Origin: a virus
Strand: one strand, 5' to 3'
IMG/VR virus record: IMGVR_UViG_3300032892_000006
Location: 1 to 31,214 of that record
DNA length: 31,214 bases
Part shown: positions 14,491 through 21,208 of the stretch, piece by piece
How positions within the stretch are numbered: the first letter of the stretch is position 1
Layout: every line of letters begins with the position of its first letter
Position numbers and translations under genes: made by a program
The notes under the pieces: model-generated
The model's input: only the letters and a program-made list of their open reading frames with translations
Told to the model about the DNA's origin: nothing
The model's database searches: none

Positions 14491-15458
14491 CGGGGCCTCC
14501 TTGCGGCGCTGGCATGTAGTGGCTCTCTGGGGTCGATGTCGGACCAGTAAGCCGGACCCTCACCCTTTTCATGGTGTGCCTCGACCCGATCACGGATGAT
14601 GCACCAGCGGTCGGTGGGCGCCATGAACTCGCATTTTCCGGTCGAAAAGCATACCGGCTTGAACAGCTTGCAGATGGCGATCTGCTGCCAGGACTCGATT
14701 GCCGGACCGTAGGCGCGGATAGCATCGAGCATCAACTGCCAAACCAGCTTCCATTCGTACTGCGCCTGGGAGCACAGACGAACGCCAGCTTGCTCGGCTA
14801 GGTTGCGTAGGTTGGTCTTGTAGTGGACGCGCGTCGCAATGTTCGTCGGCAACAGCCCGCGCGCATCCTCGGCCGGTATGCCGGCATTGATCAGGGCATT
14901 GTAGCTGTCAGCAACGTGCCTAACTGCTCCTTCCCAGATAACGCGCTGCGGTGCATCGTCTTTGAGGCTGGCGATGCTCGGAGGTGTGACTACCTCAAGC
15001 ACAGCGTTCTCCTTGACGGCGAACCGTAGGCTTTCTTGCACGTAGACAGCTGTCCGCTGGCGGACTAGCTGGTGCGTGAATGCCCGGCTGACACCCTCGA
15101 TCAGGAAATGCAGGTCGATAAACTCCAACGGTGCCTGTAGCTTGTTCTTCGTCGCGGAGTCCAGCCATTCCAGAGCTGTCAGGACGTCAATGTTCTCTGG
15201 GTTGTGAACCGGGCGACCCTGGTACATCTCGCTGGCGGCCGCCATTACCTGAAGCGGCCGAGGAGTCATGTGAACAAGCGTGACCTTTGGCTCAACCGGT
15301 GCTCCGGACGCAAGGGGCACAGCAGTGAACATTGCCTCGTCGGCATACTTGACTACTGTCGTGCCCCATTTGCCTCCTGGCCCTTCATCCTCCGGGAATC
15401 TCTGGCGTCCCGGAGCGTCTGGGTCTTCGCGATACAGATCGCTGTCGATGTCTGTCAT
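14487..15458 (-). CDS. thyX: Flavin-dependent thymidylate synthase ThyX, 323 aa
   Basis: It makes dTMP from dUMP using FAD, NADPH and methylene-tetrahydrofolate. Key segments: LVHMTPRPLQVMAAAS, FIDLHFLIEGVSRAFTHQL, then the ThyX signature in the form RQRTAVYVQESLR (residues 133-145), where RHR of the cellular enzyme is RQR, followed by PPSIA, LPTNIATRVHYKTNLRNLAE and FKPVCFSTGKCEF near the end. The start is ATG 15458, overlapping the stop of the preceding flavoprotein gene (ATGA); the in-frame ATG at 15596 would extend deep into that gene. It is longer than typical ThyX (about 220-250), with extra N- and C-terminal segments. Confidence 0.88.
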   Translation of the reverse strand: MTDIDSDLYREDPDAPGRQRFPEDEGPGGKWGTTVVKYADEAMFTAVPLASGAPVEPKVTLVHMTPRPLQVMAAASEMYQGRPVHNPENIDVLTALEWLDSATKNKLQAPLEFIDLHFLIEGVSRAFTHQLVRQRTAVYVQESLRFAVKENAVLEVVTPPSIASLKDDAPQRVIWEGAVRHVADSYNALINAGIPAEDARGLLPTNIATRVHYKTNLRNLAEQAGVRLCSQAQYEWKLVWQLMLDAIRAYGPAIESWQQIAICKLFKPVCFSTGKCEFMAPTDRWCIIRDRVEAHHEKGEGPAYWSDIDPREPLHASAARRPR

Positions 15459-16246
15459 TGAATGCCGTCCCAATCTGTCTGGTGGATCATGGAGTAAAGG
15501 GCTGTCCTGGTATCGTAGTACGCATGGTCGATCCAGGTCTCGTTGTGCCATTTGCCGAACCGGCCGGTACGCAGCACCCGTGGATGACAATTGCACGTTG
15601 TGCTGAGCGGCTTACGGATGGTCACGTCCGGGGTGCGCGGTGCCTCATCGGGCTTGTACTCGGTCACCTCGTGCCCGAATATCTCGGACGACCTAACCCA
15701 GGGAATGTCCGGCCTGGCATTGTATATCACGGTATTGGCAGGCTGGCGCGGATAGCTGGTGTGGAAGAACAGTGCGATAGGCACAGCCTTGAAATCATGT
15801 GTCCATCGCGAGAGGCAGAGGCTTGGCAGCGGTGCGGTATTGACGACCAGGTCAGCCTCTGCCGTAAGCGGTTCCACATCGATCGGTAGAAGCTCGCGGT
15901 CCTCAATCAGGTCGCTGTACATCTTCCACATTTTGTTGTAGGCATCCTGAAGAGACCAGGTGTGGAATCCTGGCTCTAGGACGTCGCCGTTGATTGCGAT
16001 GTTGACGTCTCCGTACAGCTTCAGCCGGTAGTCAAGAACGCTACCGCCGATCACGAGCTGGCGTACGTATCCGTTCGGCTGTGTGGTATTGATGCCAGGG
16101 ATCGGCCGGTGCAGCATTACCGGCCCACGTTGCGGACTTTGCTTCTTCGGTGCGATAATCCGGACATCGGCCTCCAGGCCGGCAGCCGCGTGTGCGGCCG
16201 CCAGCCCGGCAGGTCCACATCCGATTACGACCACTTTCGGGTCCAT
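15455..16246 (-). CDS. FAD/NAD(P)-binding oxidoreductase-like protein, 263 aa
   Basis: The N-terminus is a dinucleotide-binding Rossmann motif: VVVIGCGPAGLAAAHAAAG (GxGxxG at about 9-14) ending in an acidic-to-basic strand DVRIIAPKK. A second nucleotide-binding strand is seen in ADLVVNTAPLPSL. The C-terminal GRFGKWHNETWIDHAYYDTRTAL resembles the closing segment of FAD-dependent mutases or monooxygenases. The substrate cannot be read from the sequence. The gene is coupled to thyX by ATGA and to the MazG-like gene by TAATG; a role in supplying reduced flavin to ThyX is a hypothesis only. Confidence 0.75.
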   Translation of the reverse strand: MDPKVVVIGCGPAGLAAAHAAAGLEADVRIIAPKKQSPQRGPVMLHRPIPGINTTQPNGYVRQLVIGGSVLDYRLKLYGDVNIAINGDVLEPGFHTWSLQDAYNKMWKMYSDLIEDRELLPIDVEPLTAEADLVVNTAPLPSLCLSRWTHDFKAVPIALFFHTSYPRQPANTVIYNARPDIPWVRSSEIFGHEVTEYKPDEAPRTPDVTIRKPLSTTCNCHPRVLRTGRFGKWHNETWIDHAYYDTRTALYSMIHQTDWDGIQ

Positions 16247-16527
16247 TAGATGTGCTTCCCTTCGACCCAGGTCGCTGCCATTGCTGCTAGCTGGATCAGG
16301 TCTTGCTCGAGTTTGTATTCGTCGACTGGCTGATTTCCGACGTCGGCTTCGTTCAGGCTGCCTGCTATCTTGCCTACCTTTTCCATCAGGAGCCGCAGGC
16401 GACGTTCGTCTCGGCCATAGAGAATTGACTTTATCCCCAACCGCGAATGTGCCTGGTACGATTCTTTCTGTATGGCGTTGACAGTACTGTTACTCAGGAA
16501 TACCGGCGGTACTTCTGTGGCTGTCAT
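16246..16527 (-). CDS. MazG-like protein with degenerate active-site motif, 93 aa
   Basis: A paralogue of the gene at 20885-21160: both share the order VNAIQKESYQAHSR / MDAIQAEAFRAHSR, YGRDERRLRLL / YGSDDRRFRIL and LIQLAAMAATWVEG / LIQVAAMAATWIEG. MazG-type pyrophosphohydrolases need an ExxE helix; the sister protein has EEVGE but this copy has EKVGK, and the later Glu of the second motif is Asp (EQDLIQL). This copy may therefore be inactive or altered. The ATG at 16527 overlaps the previous stop (ATGA). Confidence 0.7.
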   Translation of the reverse strand: MTATEVPPVFLSNSTVNAIQKESYQAHSRLGIKSILYGRDERRLRLLMEKVGKIAGSLNEADVGNQPVDEYKLEQDLIQLAAMAATWVEGKHI

Positions 16528-16757
16528 GCGATATTGGCCTCCCAGTGGAAACCTCCTGCCAGGTCTTTATCCATAAGACCGGCTCTGTATCCGGCATCGT
16601 ATGCTCTGTTGATCAGCAAGATTACGAATTCTACATTTTTCGCCGGCATCGTTGCCATGTCCGCTACATCATCATGCTGCTGTTCGGCAAGCTGTATTTC
16701 TGCCTGCTCTGCTGCGCGAATTAGTGAACGGTACATCTCGGTCACGGTGCTAGGCAC
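16524..16757 (-). CDS. Hypothetical helical protein, 77 aa
   Basis: The start GTG 16757 is chosen because AGGGGAG lies about 8 bases upstream; a longer in-frame start at 16814 would include that ribosome site in the coding region. The protein is helical: VTEMYRSLIRAAEQAEIQLAEQ, then MPAKNVEFVILLINRAYDAGYRAGLMD. The second segment is moderately hydrophobic but interrupted by charge, so a soluble protein is likelier than a membrane one. It overlaps the MazG-like gene and so may act with it. Confidence 0.55.
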   Translation of the reverse strand: MPSTVTEMYRSLIRAAEQAEIQLAEQQHDDVADMATMPAKNVEFVILLINRAYDAGYRAGLMDKDLAGGFHWEANIA

Positions 16758-16894
16758 TTGACTTCTCCCCTGGTCTTCCCCGAATGAATGGTGCTTAACT
16801 AAGCGTCGCCACAACGCCGGATGGTAGTCGTTCGTTTATTGACACGGTATTCCCTGGATGTCTTGCTGGACCTGACGGAACTCTCTGGCCAGAT

Positions 16895-17680
16895 CTAGAA
16901 AGGAGGCTCCTCCTCATCGACCTCCGCAGCCGTACGCCGACCACGGCTCGCTGGCTTGGTCGTGGCCGCTGGCTTGGTCGTCTTCGTGGCTGAGGCCGAG
17001 CTAGCCGCGCGAGCGGAACGAGCCTTGGCGGTAGGCTTGGCCGACTCGGCCGCGCGCTTAGCTGGCTTACTAGTGGCGCGCCGACGAGGCGGAGCCGGCT
17101 CCTCCTCTTGCTCTTCCTCGACTGCGACCTCTTCCTCTTCCAGGTCTTCTGGCTCCGGCTCGTCCTCTGGCTCCTCGCCTTCATCGTCATAGAGCCAGGT
17201 ACCGATACGGGCCTGCCATTCACCTTGGTACCGCTCGCGGTCGGTTATGACGAGAGACCACGCCGCGTCGCTGTCCTCGCCAAGAGTCCACGCACCGATC
17301 TTCGTGATGGGCGCGCCGACGTTGTCGTCCTCGTCAGCGATGATGGTCTTGGTCTTGACGTCGCGAAGTGAGAATCCGAACCTGTCAAGGAATGGCTTCC
17401 ACTTCCACTTCGAGCTGGTGGTGAGCGCGTAGTTCTCCCAGAATGGGCAGCCGTCGAATTCCTTCTTGTCGCCTTCGTTCTCGGCGGCGACATACAGAAT
17501 CTTGATCATCGCCTGCCCAGCCTTGGTCTCGGTCCACCAGGCCTTCCTCACGTAGCCGTTCAGGGTTGTGCTCTTTGGCGGGATCTCTCCGGTGTAGGTA
17601 AGCTGGGCGTCCTCTTCGTATGGAGCATTCTCCAGCTCGTCAAAGTCGATGTCGTATTCGTCAGTCTTCAACTTCGGCAT
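16895..17680 (-). CDS. SSB-like single-strand DNA-binding protein candidate, 261 aa
   Basis: Residues about 25-165 form a beta-rich domain with many aromatic residues (LTYTGEIPPKSTTLNGYVRKAWW, FWENYALTTSSKWKWKPFLDRFGF, YQGEWQARIGTWLY). Residues 167-190 are acidic, 195-250 are Ala/Lys/Arg-rich and disordered, and the last residues are VDEEEPPF, closely resembling the acidic PF-ending tail that bacterial SSB uses to recruit partners (DDDIPF in E. coli). It lies next to a RecA-like ATPase and a Cas4-like nuclease, the usual setting of phage recombination SSBs such as DUF669-type proteins. The exact family is not certain. Confidence 0.65.
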   Translation of the reverse strand: MPKLKTDEYDIDFDELENAPYEEDAQLTYTGEIPPKSTTLNGYVRKAWWTETKAGQAMIKILYVAAENEGDKKEFDGCPFWENYALTTSSKWKWKPFLDRFGFSLRDVKTKTIIADEDDNVGAPITKIGAWTLGEDSDAAWSLVITDRERYQGEWQARIGTWLYDDEGEEPEDEPEPEDLEEEEVAVEEEQEEEPAPPRRRATSKPAKRAAESAKPTAKARSARAASSASATKTTKPAATTKPASRGRRTAAEVDEEEPPF

Positions 17681-17879
17681 GTCTCTCTTCCTCTCTGCCG
17701 TCGAAGTGAACGTGGTCTAGCTTGTCGTGGTTGATTTCATGATCTCTGGCGTGCTGTTCGCGTGTCCGGAGATGCATCGTCCTTCCGTGTCTTTTCTGGC
17801 AATGCTGGACGAATAGCTGAGTTAGCCAGACATTCGGGTTGTCTACGACTTCTTTATGTGGCCTTTTCCTAGGAGGCAT
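17661..17879 (-). CDS. Small His-rich basic protein, 72 aa
   Basis: The ATG at 17879 overlaps the preceding ATPase gene by 11 bases, and the 3' end overlaps the SSB-like gene by 20 bases. The N-terminus is basic (MPPRKRPHKE), followed by WLTQLFVQHCQKRHGRTMHLRTREQHARDHEIN, again broken only here for reading, and a His-rich end. The many His with one Cys could bind a metal. The ribosome site is weak; coding is supported mainly by operon position. Confidence 0.5.
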   Translation of the reverse strand: MPPRKRPHKEVVDNPNVWLTQLFVQHCQKRHGRTMHLRTREQHARDHEINHDKLDHVHFDGREEERHAEVED

Positions 17880-18702
17880 AACTGTTGTCCAATGAGTCGT
17901 AGATCATGCCGATGAAATCCGACATTGCCGTATAATCGCCTTCCTCTACATCTTGCCACCGTCCGAGCGCGTTGTAACGATCCTTTGCGAAGTACGGTGG
18001 GAATGGCTGCGCTAGTGCGCGACGGATCCTGTTTTCGGTCCGGCTCTTCTGTTCCGTTACTGCATAGTATAGCGCGACTGAGAACTGGCTGGAAACGTAG
18101 TCGCTAATAGTGTATCCCTTGCCCGTTAGGTGCGGGATAACCAGGTCGTCGCCGTTCTCGTTCTCTGTCATCATCGCCGTTGTGATGAATATCGTATTGT
18201 AATGCGCATCAATGATCCGGTCACAGAAGCGCTTGAATCCATTCTGCCATTTCTGGTGATCCTGGATGGCAGGGATGTCGAGATCTCGCATGGCGTTCTG
18301 CTCGTTGATCATCCGGAGAATCCAGCGGATGTACAGGACCTGCATCTTTGTGCCAGAGTCCACGACTAGCCAGTCTTCCGGTGACAGTTCATTGTCGGCC
18401 TTGTTTAGCCCGGCAACTACGTGCTCCCAGTCAGGCGCTCGCATTACTTGGGCCTTACTTCCAGCGCGCTTAGCTGCCACGACTCCGGTCTCTGTGCTTA
18501 GGAACACGGTCCGGTAGTCGCGCGCTGCCCCTCCGGCGAGCACTGTCTTGCCATGGCCGGCCGGACCGTACAAAAGAATGTTGATCGACTCATCGAAATC
18601 AGACAGATCTTCAATCTCGATCTCGACGTCGGCCTCTCTGATAGTAGCGGGTGCCTCCCTTGCTGACTTGGCTGAAGTCCTACGTGCTCCGCGTGGTGGC
18701 AT
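17869..18702 (-). CDS. RecA-like/Sak4-type AAA ATPase (AAA_24 class), 277 aa
   Basis: A recombination ATPase. Walker A is GPAGHGKT (46-53), Walker B is WLVVDS (111-116); TETGVVAAKR, QKWQNGFKRFCDRI and FITTAM (motif with sensor Thr) match the phage Sak4 pattern of single-strand annealing proteins. The basic N-terminus (PPRGARRTSAKSAREA) precedes the core. The start is ATG 18702, overlapping the nuclease stop (TAATG) after GGAGG. With the Cas4-like nuclease upstream and SSB-like protein downstream it forms a three-gene recombination set. Confidence 0.82.
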   Translation of the reverse strand: MPPRGARRTSAKSAREAPATIREADVEIEIEDLSDFDESINILLYGPAGHGKTVLAGGAARDYRTVFLSTETGVVAAKRAGSKAQVMRAPDWEHVVAGLNKADNELSPEDWLVVDSGTKMQVLYIRWILRMINEQNAMRDLDIPAIQDHQKWQNGFKRFCDRIIDAHYNTIFITTAMMTENENGDDLVIPHLTGKGYTISDYVSSQFSVALYYAVTEQKSRTENRIRRALAQPFPPYFAKDRYNALGRWQDVEEGDYTAMSDFIGMIYDSLDNSYAS

Positions 18703-19694
18703 TACATTCCTCCTGATGTGCTCTTGTAATCGTCGGCGTATGGGTCCTGCTGTGTGTAGTTGCTCTGGGCCATAGCTTTCCAGGCATTTCCTCCACGCTC
18801 GTGTAGCAGGCACATGTCCCAGAACGGACAGCGAGGGCAATCACGAGTTGGGGTCTTAGTCACCGGGATGGTACCGTCGCGCATGGCATTCATGACAGCT
18901 ACGTCGTCGGCCAGTCGGCGCATCTGCACAGCCCGTTCCCTGGGGCTGCGCTCAATCGGCTCAGGCCGGACGAACAGCGGTGGCGGCTGCCGCTTAGACA
19001 CGGAGCCGTCCTTGTTGAGTTTCAGCCCTGCTTCGTCTACCGGCCGGTCATCAGGCCTAGCCTTACGGAGGAAATTGTACTGAATGCCGGCGATCTCCTC
19101 GCCTGGCTTCAGAATGCCCTGACTACGGAGAACCGTGCCAGCCACGGCCCAGTAGGCTCCGGCCTGCTCGTCAAGCTCGAGATAGGCAGTTGCTACCTGG
19201 CTGGCGGTCTTGTGCTCAAGCAGGTAAATCTGGCCATCGGCCTCGTCTCGGAACACGCCATCCCAGCGCGAGCGGAAGTGTGCTATCGGCTTGCCATCAC
19301 GAACAACTTTGACGCCAAATTCGCGTTCAGTTGCGAGTATGTTCCAGTCATGATCCTGGCCGTAATGCTCAACATAAGCTTCAAGCATTGCGATCCCGAG
19401 ATCTTTGGCGTCCTCCCAGACAGGGGCATCATACGTTTCGTCAAGATATGTCTTTGCGTACGCAATTTCGTCGCCAGCCCATTCCCGGAACGTCTTGGCT
19501 GGGTGCTGTCCGCGCCGGAGACCTGGCTGGTACCAATTGGCCAGTGCTTCGTGAATGCCGAGACCGAACCAGAGCGCGTCGGCCTGGCCTCCTCCCTTTG
19601 GCACCAGGCCCATTCTGTACTTCCACCACCAGAACTGTGCGCACCGTTTCGCGGCCGAGCGTTCACTTGTGTGTATGATTGGTAGACCAGACAT
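18702..19694 (-). CDS. Cas4/RecB-like PD-(D/E)XK nuclease with Fe-S Cys set, 330 aa
   Basis: An exonuclease of the PD-(D/E)XK superfamily. RSRWDGVFRD holds the catalytic Asp (D145), IYLLEHKTA the E160-x-K162 pair, GIHEAL an upstream His (H48), and ELDEQAGAYW the following QxxxY motif. C18 with C286, C289 and C295 (CPRCPFWDMC) has the spacing of the four-Cys Fe-S cluster of Cas4/AddB nucleases. The ATG at 19694 follows AAGGCGAG. It probably resects DNA for the adjacent annealing ATPase; no cas genes or CRISPR arrays are nearby, so it is not part of a CRISPR system. Confidence 0.85.
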   Translation of the reverse strand: MSGLPIIHTSERSAAKRCAQFWWWKYRMGLVPKGGGQADALWFGLGIHEALANWYQPGLRRGQHPAKTFREWAGDEIAYAKTYLDETYDAPVWEDAKDLGIAMLEAYVEHYGQDHDWNILATEREFGVKVVRDGKPIAHFRSRWDGVFRDEADGQIYLLEHKTASQVATAYLELDEQAGAYWAVAGTVLRSQGILKPGEEIAGIQYNFLRKARPDDRPVDEAGLKLNKDGSVSKRQPPPLFVRPEPIERSPRERAVQMRRLADDVAVMNAMRDGTIPVTKTPTRDCPRCPFWDMCLLHERGGNAWKAMAQSNYTQQDPYADDYKSTSGGM

Positions 19695-19890
19695 GCTCGC
19701 CTTCTTTCTATGGATCCCTCATGGCCCTGCCCGGACATCCCATGTCATCATGGCGGCCTAAGCGGAGTATGGCGCTCCTCCCGGGCAGGACAATCAGGAA
19801 GTCAAAGATGGACCTGCCCCTGGCTCCATGATTGTAGGAACCGGGGGCAGGCTGCTTAGCCAGCCTTGTTCTTCTGCCGCTCTCCATTCA
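19695..19890 (-). promoter_or_regulatory. 196-base intergenic leader with alternating CCTGCCC / GGGCAGG arms
   Basis: No gene is seen. Four arms alternate: CCTGCCCGG (19726-19734), CCGGGCAGG (19781-19789), CCTGCCCC (19813-19820), GGGGCAGG (19844-19851). Arms 1+2 and 3+4 can pair (the latter as an 8+6-bp hairpin), but 2+3 can pair instead. This mutually exclusive geometry resembles an attenuator or switch on the minus-strand transcript before the Cas4-like gene. No ligand-binding class is recognised. Confidence 0.4.
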
Positions 19891-20607
19891 TCAATATGGG
19901 GCCTCGGCCGTCTGGGCTGGGCGACCGCGTCGTGCGGTCTTCTTGGTCGTGGTAGGAGCAGGGGTGGTCTCAGCCTTCGCCGCACGCCCGCGCCGCACGG
20001 GCTTGGCCTCGGCTTCCTCTTCGTCGGCGTCTCCGTTCCCGGATGCTCGTGCTGCCTGTCGCTCGGCGCGCCGCTCCTTGTTCATGTCGGACTTCTGAAA
20101 TTCCATCCGCAGGGTCCCGCCGAGTCGGACGCCATTCCGGAATGCGTCGTTCTCCTTCTGGGTCGGGAACGCCTCTCCTTCGTAGACCTCCTCGACGATC
20201 CAGTCGGCAAAGTCGACCATGGTAGGCGTCGGGGCCTTGTCGGCGTAGACGGTGTAGTCCTTATCCTCTTCCTCGTCGGTTTCCGGCTCTTGTGCGGCCG
20301 CTTGTGCTCTTGGCATGATAGCCTCGCTTTCCTTCTTGGGCAACGTTGTTCGTGGCGGACCAGTTATAGAATGAGTATAGTGGGTGACTGTTCTAGGCGC
20401 TACTTTTGCACGCCTATTCCCGGTATGTTCCTCGATTGAATAGGTGAATTCCGGGGTCCGGCCAAGACAGACGATCCGGATATACCCATCGGGTACCGGC
20501 TCAGCGTTCTCACCGAATTCCGCAGCTATCTGAAGCAAGCGCCTAGCGCGATCTCGTGAGTAGCCGTACTTGTCTTGTAGCTGCTGCCAGGCTTCCTGTG
20601 TCTTCAT
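19891..20607 (-). CDS. Two-part protein: N-terminal helical domain, C-terminal domain with disordered tail, 238 aa
   Basis: The start is ATG 20607, overlapping the previous stop by one base. Residues 1-97 (KTQEAWQQLQDKYGYSRDRARRLLQ... IRIVCLGRTPEFTYSIEEH) look like one small domain. A second ATG at 20316 (codon 98), preceded by GGAAAGCGAGG, begins a second domain: MVDFADWIVEEVYEGEAFPTQKEN, then NGVRLGGTLRMEFQ. The last 60 residues are Ala/Lys/Arg/Glu-rich and disordered, similar in composition to the tail of the SSB-like protein. It may be two genes joined by loss of a stop, or one gene with an internal start. Function not recognised. Confidence 0.6.
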   Translation of the reverse strand: MKTQEAWQQLQDKYGYSRDRARRLLQIAAEFGENAEPVPDGYIRIVCLGRTPEFTYSIEEHTGNRRAKVAPRTVTHYTHSITGPPRTTLPKKESEAIMPRAQAAAQEPETDEEEDKDYTVYADKAPTPTMVDFADWIVEEVYEGEAFPTQKENDAFRNGVRLGGTLRMEFQKSDMNKERRAERQAARASGNGDADEEEAEAKPVRRGRAAKAETTPAPTTTKKTARRGRPAQTAEAPY

Positions 20608-20801
20608 CACTCGCCTGCCATAAGGGCTAGCGGCCTGATCTCGATGTAGAAGCCGGGAGCGGACGTGGCATACTTGTCTTCCAGTTGCCGCCTGAGTACC
20701 TTGGCTGAATACTTGCTGCTGCAATATTTGGAGAACACGTACCGGCCGTTCTCGCGCCGGACGATGACTTCGTACTGGAACGGCTTGCTCGTCTTCATCA
20801 T
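20607..20801 (-). CDS. Hypothetical protein, 64 aa
   Basis: The start is ATG 20801 (or the adjacent ATG 20798). The sequence looks like a small alpha-beta domain: PFQYEVIVRRENGRYVFSKYC, SAKVLRRQLEDKYATSAPG and FYIEIRPLAL. Its stop overlaps the next ATG by one base (TGATG), indicating coupling. A longer frame in another phase covers the same DNA but reads as low-complexity. No family recognised. Confidence 0.6.
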   Translation of the reverse strand: MMKTSKPFQYEVIVRRENGRYVFSKYCSSKYSAKVLRRQLEDKYATSAPGFYIEIRPLALMAGE

Positions 20802-20884
20802 TCACCAGCTGTCGGTAATCCTGTCCGATGTATTGCGCGTAAGCGGGCGGAATTGCCTCGTTCAATTCGTCGCGGCGCATCCAG
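20802..20884 (-). pseudogene. Possible remnant of a DNA cytosine methyltransferase C-terminus
   Basis: In the frame containing ATG 20880, the translation reads WMRRDELNEAIPPAYAQYIG, the form that closes many actinophage cytosine-C5 methyltransferases (EAIPPAYT..IG). No methyltransferase body is present upstream (a MazG-like gene ends there), and the frame runs on into the coding sequence of another gene in a different phase. It may be a relic of a deleted gene or an independent tiny gene. Confidence 0.35.
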
Positions 20885-21160
20885 CTAATGTATTTCCCCC
20901 TCGATCCAGGTTGCGGCCATCGCGGCCACCTGAATCAGCTCGATCTCCAGCTTGTCACGATCGACTGGCCGTCTTTCAATCTCCGCGTCGTTTAGCTCCC
21001 TTGCTATTTCGCCTACCTCTTCTGCCAAGATCCTGAACCGGCGATCATCGCTGCCATAAAACATTGAATACTCGACGTGCCGGGAATGCGCCCGGAATGC
21101 CTCGGCCTGAATGGCATCCATGGTTAGCTTGCTGATTAGCAGCTTGGGTACGGTTGACAT
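20885..21160 (-). CDS. MazG-like nucleotide pyrophosphohydrolase candidate, 91 aa
   Basis: The ATG at 21160 is chosen because GGAGAGG lies 5 bases upstream; an ATG at 21172 precedes that site. The helix EEVGEIARELND carries the ExxE metal motif of MazG-type enzymes, followed by LEIELIQVAAMAATW, where the usual ExxD reads ExxQ. It is a single short module, as in phage MazG-like proteins that hydrolyse NTPs or (p)ppGpp; the substrate here is unknown. The paralogue at 16246-16527 has lost the ExxE motif. Confidence 0.7.
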   Translation of the reverse strand: MSTVPKLLISKLTMDAIQAEAFRAHSRHVEYSMFYGSDDRRFRILAEEVGEIARELNDAEIERRPVDRDKLEIELIQVAAMAATWIEGEIH

Positions 21161-21208
21161 TATCCTCTCCACATTCTTTGGACTTTTCCTGCCGGTAGAT
21201 TCTCTTGA

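Noticed and set aside
18702-19694. A CRISPR-Cas link for the Cas4-like nuclease
   Set aside because: No spacer-repeat array or other cas genes; the CATTGGC array has 4-base gaps, not spacers. The gene fits a phage recombination set instead.
19708-19770. A second GGGAGGAG followed by ATA, opening a 20-residue frame
   Set aside because: It resembles the exonuclease start, but the peptide has no recognisable features and lies in a structured leader; treated as chance.
20609-20880. Upstream extension of the 238-aa protein to an ATG at 20880
   Set aside because: It would overlap the 64-aa gene over its whole length in another phase; residues after the first 30 are low-complexity Arg/Gln/Ser, so only the start at 20607 is accepted.
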